From Acidobacteriota bacterium (GTDB taxonomy: Bacteria; Acidobacteriota; Terriglobia; Terriglobales; Acidobacteriaceae), in NCBI GenBank assembly GCA_021793595.1, contig JAJYSL010000171.1:1-9384 (forward strand): DNA of 9,384 nucleotides, written 5' to 3'. Every line of letters starts with the position of its first letter. The first letter of the stretch is position 1. Shown here one piece after another: positions 7,027-9,384 of the stretch. The notes under the pieces are model-generated. The model saw nothing but the letters and a program-made list of their open reading frames with translations. It made no database searches and was not told the DNA's origin. The position numbers and the translations under genes are program-made.

Positions 7027-7323
7027 ATGAGAATTAAATGCCGTTCAAGCTTGGCTGCCGCCATGATTCAGCGCCGGTCTCCCTATGGGGGCAGCGTGTT
7101 GATCCGAAGGGATGGCACGATGTTCGATTCCCGCGGCCTCCTCATGCCGTCACCCCGGTTGTTGGCCGCATTACCCATTAAAATTGCACCGTTTTATGGA
7201 AGAAATCAACCTACAGGAGCAGACTCCGAATGCCAGCAAAGCCCAATCAAACTCAAATCGAAGACACCGTACAGGAGCCGCTTGCCGAAGATTGCAGCGG
7301 TCCCACCCGGCGCGAACTTATAA
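7027..7323 (+). CDS. Possible leader ORF overlapping the DUF2961 gene
   Basis: A 98-codon reading frame starts with ATG at 7027, preceded 6 nt upstream by a good AAGGA. It ends at 7323, overlapping the first 94 nt of the DUF2961 gene in another frame. Its product is arginine- and serine-rich with no recognised domain or clear signal peptide. About 35 of its first 56 codons end in G or C, only weakly suggestive of coding. It could be a translated leader that couples to the downstream gene, or the start may be fortuitous because the AAGGA lies within the operator-like palindrome. Treat as doubtful. Confidence 0.2.
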   Translation: MRIKCRSSLAAAMIQRRSPYGGSVLIRRDGTMFDSRGLLMPSPRLLAALPIKIAPFYGRNQPTGADSECQQSPIKLKSKTPYRSRLPKIAAVPPGANL

Positions 7324-9272
7324 AACTGTGTGCCGGCGCTCTCGTTGCATCAGCCCCTGCAGCCAGATATCTGCGTGCCGAGGTGCCGATGTACCCCGCA
7401 ACACAGACTGGGCCAGCGGCGCTGCATTTTGACACCCTGCCATTCTTGAAGGGAGCCAAGACATTTCAATGGTCCAGTTGGAGCCGCCCCGAAGTATTTG
7501 ACCCGTTCTATGCCGACCCCGATGGTTATGGTTGCATTCTGGATATAAAAGGGCCAGGGGCCATTACACATTTCTGGTCGACAGACATGGATTCAGCAAT
7601 CCTGAAATTTTACTTCGATGGGTCAACCACTCCGCAACTTACGGCGCCAGTGCGCGAATTCTGCAGTGGTAAGCTGGCTCCGTTTCTTGAGCCGATGGCG
7701 ACGACCACCCACGGAGGTGGCCACCACCATCCGTCCTGCATCAATTTCTATCAGTTGGCCTTCAGGACCGGTTGCCGGGTCACAGCATCGAAAGTGGCCT
7801 TCTGGCACTTCATAACAGAGACATACCCGACCGCCGAAGGGATACGGACATGGACCGGCAAGGAGGATTATGCCGCAGACCGCCAGATTTGGGCCAACGC
7901 CGGTATTGATCCGAAAGGCACAGCCGGCAACCGGACCGTTACCGGTTCGGCCCCCTTGCCGATTGGGAATACAAATGTCATCTACGACAGGAGAGGGAAA
8001 GGGTCCATTGCCAGCATTCGGATCAAACCCGGCACCAACGAGGTTTCGATACTGTCAAAGACTTGGATCCGCTGTTACTGGGATGGAAGCACGGAGCCAC
8101 AGGTGAATGCACCCTTGGATTTTTTCTTCGGCGCTGCAGATAAAATCGTCCCCTACAAATCCCTGCCTTCCGGTGCCGAACCTTACTACAATTTTTTCCC
8201 AATGCCGTACTGGAAGTCTGCGCGGATAGAGGTTGTGAACGAGAGTTCCGCCGACTATGACGCTTTTGACTACAGCATCGAATACAGGCCTTCAGAATCG
8301 ATGCACTACCCGGAACACTCCTGCGGATATTTCTGCGCCACATACCATCAGGGCAATGTCAGTACAGGCGAGCTTAACTATATTGCTCTCGATGTAGAAG
8401 GTCAGGGGCAGATTGTAGGGCTTGTAAAGGGTGGCCGTGCAACGGGCGAGAGCGACGAGGAGGTCTATATCGACGGTAACCTGAGCCCGCAGTACTGGGG
8501 AAGTGGCGGCGAGGACATGCCATTATTCAGCTGGGGCCTTTGGGCTGGGCAATACCCGCTCTGGGGAAGCTCAAACGGGCAGAACTACTACCGGTATTAC
8601 ATCCCGGACAACATCGTTTTCCATAACCGTATCCGGTTTGGGTTGGAACATCACGAAAACTGGCGCGAAGCATGGAAGAACAACTCGCTGCGGAGTGATG
8701 ACTACGGCTGGAACTTTCCGCAAACCTATCCACTCAGCAGCCTGTGCTTCTATTACTGGCGGCCAGAGAAGGAGATGGTTCTGACCGATAGTCTCGATAT
8801 CGGCGACCTGGCATCGGAGACGGCGCACAAGTATAGGGTCGTTGGCCAGACTTGGAGCGGTGTCTCAAAGTATTCCTACGAAGCTGAGCGGTATCTGGAG
8901 GTGATCGCCGACAGCGGCAGACGGTTCAGCGGCTTCAGTGAATTTACCGTTAGGCTTGATCCCTCAAACACCGGGGTGCAACTGCGCCGAAGGGCAGAGC
9001 AGATCGGTATCCAGGAAGCGAAGGTGTATGTTGACGGGAAGGAAGTGACTGAGTCGCGGTTCTACTCCCCGGTGCATCGTCCGAGCACGAACATGTTTTA
9101 TCAGTCTGGCCAACTCTGGCGAGACTTTGAATTCGAAATTCCGCGGTCCTATACGCAAGGCAAGAGCACTATCCAGATCAGGATTGTAAACACTGATTCG
9201 GCCTTATCCAACCACAGCAACTGGAGTGAGTATTACTATTGGGTCTATTCGCATCTGGGGTGGCGTAAATAA
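7230..9272 (+). CDS. Tat-exported DUF2961 (GH172-type) protein
   Basis: This 680-aa protein belongs to the DUF2961 family, now glycoside hydrolase family 172. Characterised members act on alpha-D-fructofuranosides (difructose anhydride) or on D-/L-arabinofuranosides. Residues 26-45 form a twin-arginine-type signal (TRRELIK then CAGALVASAPA), so export by Tat is likely. The hydrolase region spans about 65-515. Its landmarks are GPGAITHFWSTD (108-119), YWDGSTEPQVNAPLDFFFG (283-301), FFPMPYWKSARIEV (322-335), GSGGED (424-429, in the place of the family GTGTED motif, with E428), FGLEHHEN (470-477) and LCFYYWRPE (505-513). A further beta-rich module fills about 520-680 (VDGKEV, FEFEIPRSYTQGKS), making it longer than single-domain members of about 400 aa. 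ATG at 7230 was chosen because AGGAG (7215-7219) precedes it and the Tat motif follows. The gene has its own promoter and operator-like site. Exact substrate and catalytic residues are unproven. Confidence 0.87.
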   Translation: MPAKPNQTQIEDTVQEPLAEDCSGPTRRELIKLCAGALVASAPAARYLRAEVPMYPATQTGPAALHFDTLPFLKGAKTFQWSSWSRPEVFDPFYADPDGYGCILDIKGPGAITHFWSTDMDSAILKFYFDGSTTPQLTAPVREFCSGKLAPFLEPMATTTHGGGHHHPSCINFYQLAFRTGCRVTASKVAFWHFITETYPTAEGIRTWTGKEDYAADRQIWANAGIDPKGTAGNRTVTGSAPLPIGNTNVIYDRRGKGSIASIRIKPGTNEVSILSKTWIRCYWDGSTEPQVNAPLDFFFGAADKIVPYKSLPSGAEPYYNFFPMPYWKSARIEVVNESSADYDAFDYSIEYRPSESMHYPEHSCGYFCATYHQGNVSTGELNYIALDVEGQGQIVGLVKGGRATGESDEEVYIDGNLSPQYWGSGGEDMPLFSWGLWAGQYPLWGSSNGQNYYRYYIPDNIVFHNRIRFGLEHHENWREAWKNNSLRSDDYGWNFPQTYPLSSLCFYYWRPEKEMVLTDSLDIGDLASETAHKYRVVGQTWSGVSKYSYEAERYLEVIADSGRRFSGFSEFTVRLDPSNTGVQLRRRAEQIGIQEAKVYVDGKEVTESRFYSPVHRPSTNMFYQSGQLWRDFEFEIPRSYTQGKSTIQIRIVNTDSALSNHSNWSEYYYWVYSHLGWRK

Positions 9273-9295
9273 CGACCTTAGTACTACAGTTGTAA

Positions 9296-9384
9296 CTACA
9301 TGATAGACTGAAGATGCTCCGGCAGGTTCTCCGTATAGGCGATGGAGAAGACGATCCGAGGTTGGAAGGACGAGTTGATGCGCG
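9296..9384 (-). CDS. Partial C-terminal end of a convergent gene
   Basis: Reading leftwards from the right edge, one minus-strand frame gives 28 codons (9382 to 9299) ending in a TAG at 9298-9296. The peptide runs from RINSSFQPRIVF through SIAYTENLPEH to LQSIM. It has a balanced, protein-like composition, and 22 of 28 codons end in G or C, which is higher than chance here. The stop lies 23 nt beyond the DUF2961 stop, a normal convergent spacing. The family cannot be named from so short a piece. The alternative is a plus-strand gene starting at the edge (ATG 9378 with GGAAGGA 9364-9370), of which only seven bases are visible. Confidence 0.45.
   Translation of the reverse strand, partial: RINSSFQPRIVFSIAYTENLPEHLQSIM

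Noticed and set aside
9378..9384. Possible gene start at the right edge (ATG 9378 after GGAAGGA)
   Set aside because: Only seven bases of coding sequence are visible; the minus-strand frame through the same bases looks more like protein.

Overview
The window most likely comes from an acidobacterium (Terriglobia-like). This rests on gene content and style: a very large Oar-type TonB-dependent receptor with an N-terminal carboxypeptidase-regulatory-like domain, a secreted TPR protein beside it, and a Tat-exported DUF2961 (GH172) enzyme, all at moderate GC. This is an inference from recognised families; no database search was possible.

Layout, left to right. Positions 1-282 hold no gene I can support. 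A LacI-family repressor lies on the minus strand (283-1302). A 729-bp divergent intergenic region (1303-2031) carries repeated GGATA/TATCC half-sites, a 27-bp inverted repeat and a sigma-70-type promoter for the receptor. The receptor (2032-5466) is followed by a strong stem-loop and a weak terminator-like hairpin, then a secreted TPR protein (5650-6828). A 401-bp gap holds a second sigma-70-type promoter and a possible leader ORF. Next come the DUF2961/GH172-type protein (7230-9272) and, at the right edge, what looks like the C-terminal end of a convergent minus-strand gene (9296-9384).

The genes read as one small carbohydrate-use locus: a sugar-sensing repressor, an outer-membrane importer, a periplasmic helper and an exported furanosidase-like enzyme. 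The best support is a palindrome, GGATA-N4-TATCC, present at 1882-1895 and 7012-7025. In both places it lies 12-15 nt downstream of a TTGACA-N18-(-10) promoter, where a LacI-family repressor would block transcription. A near-copy (1603-1616) lies within a larger inverted repeat between the repressor and the receptor. I propose this as the operator of the local LacI protein, which would define a regulon covering the receptor and the enzyme. The substrate cannot be read from the sequence; fructofuranosides and arabinofuranosides are the activities known for GH172.

No tRNA, rRNA, CRISPR array, transposase or integrase was recognised.
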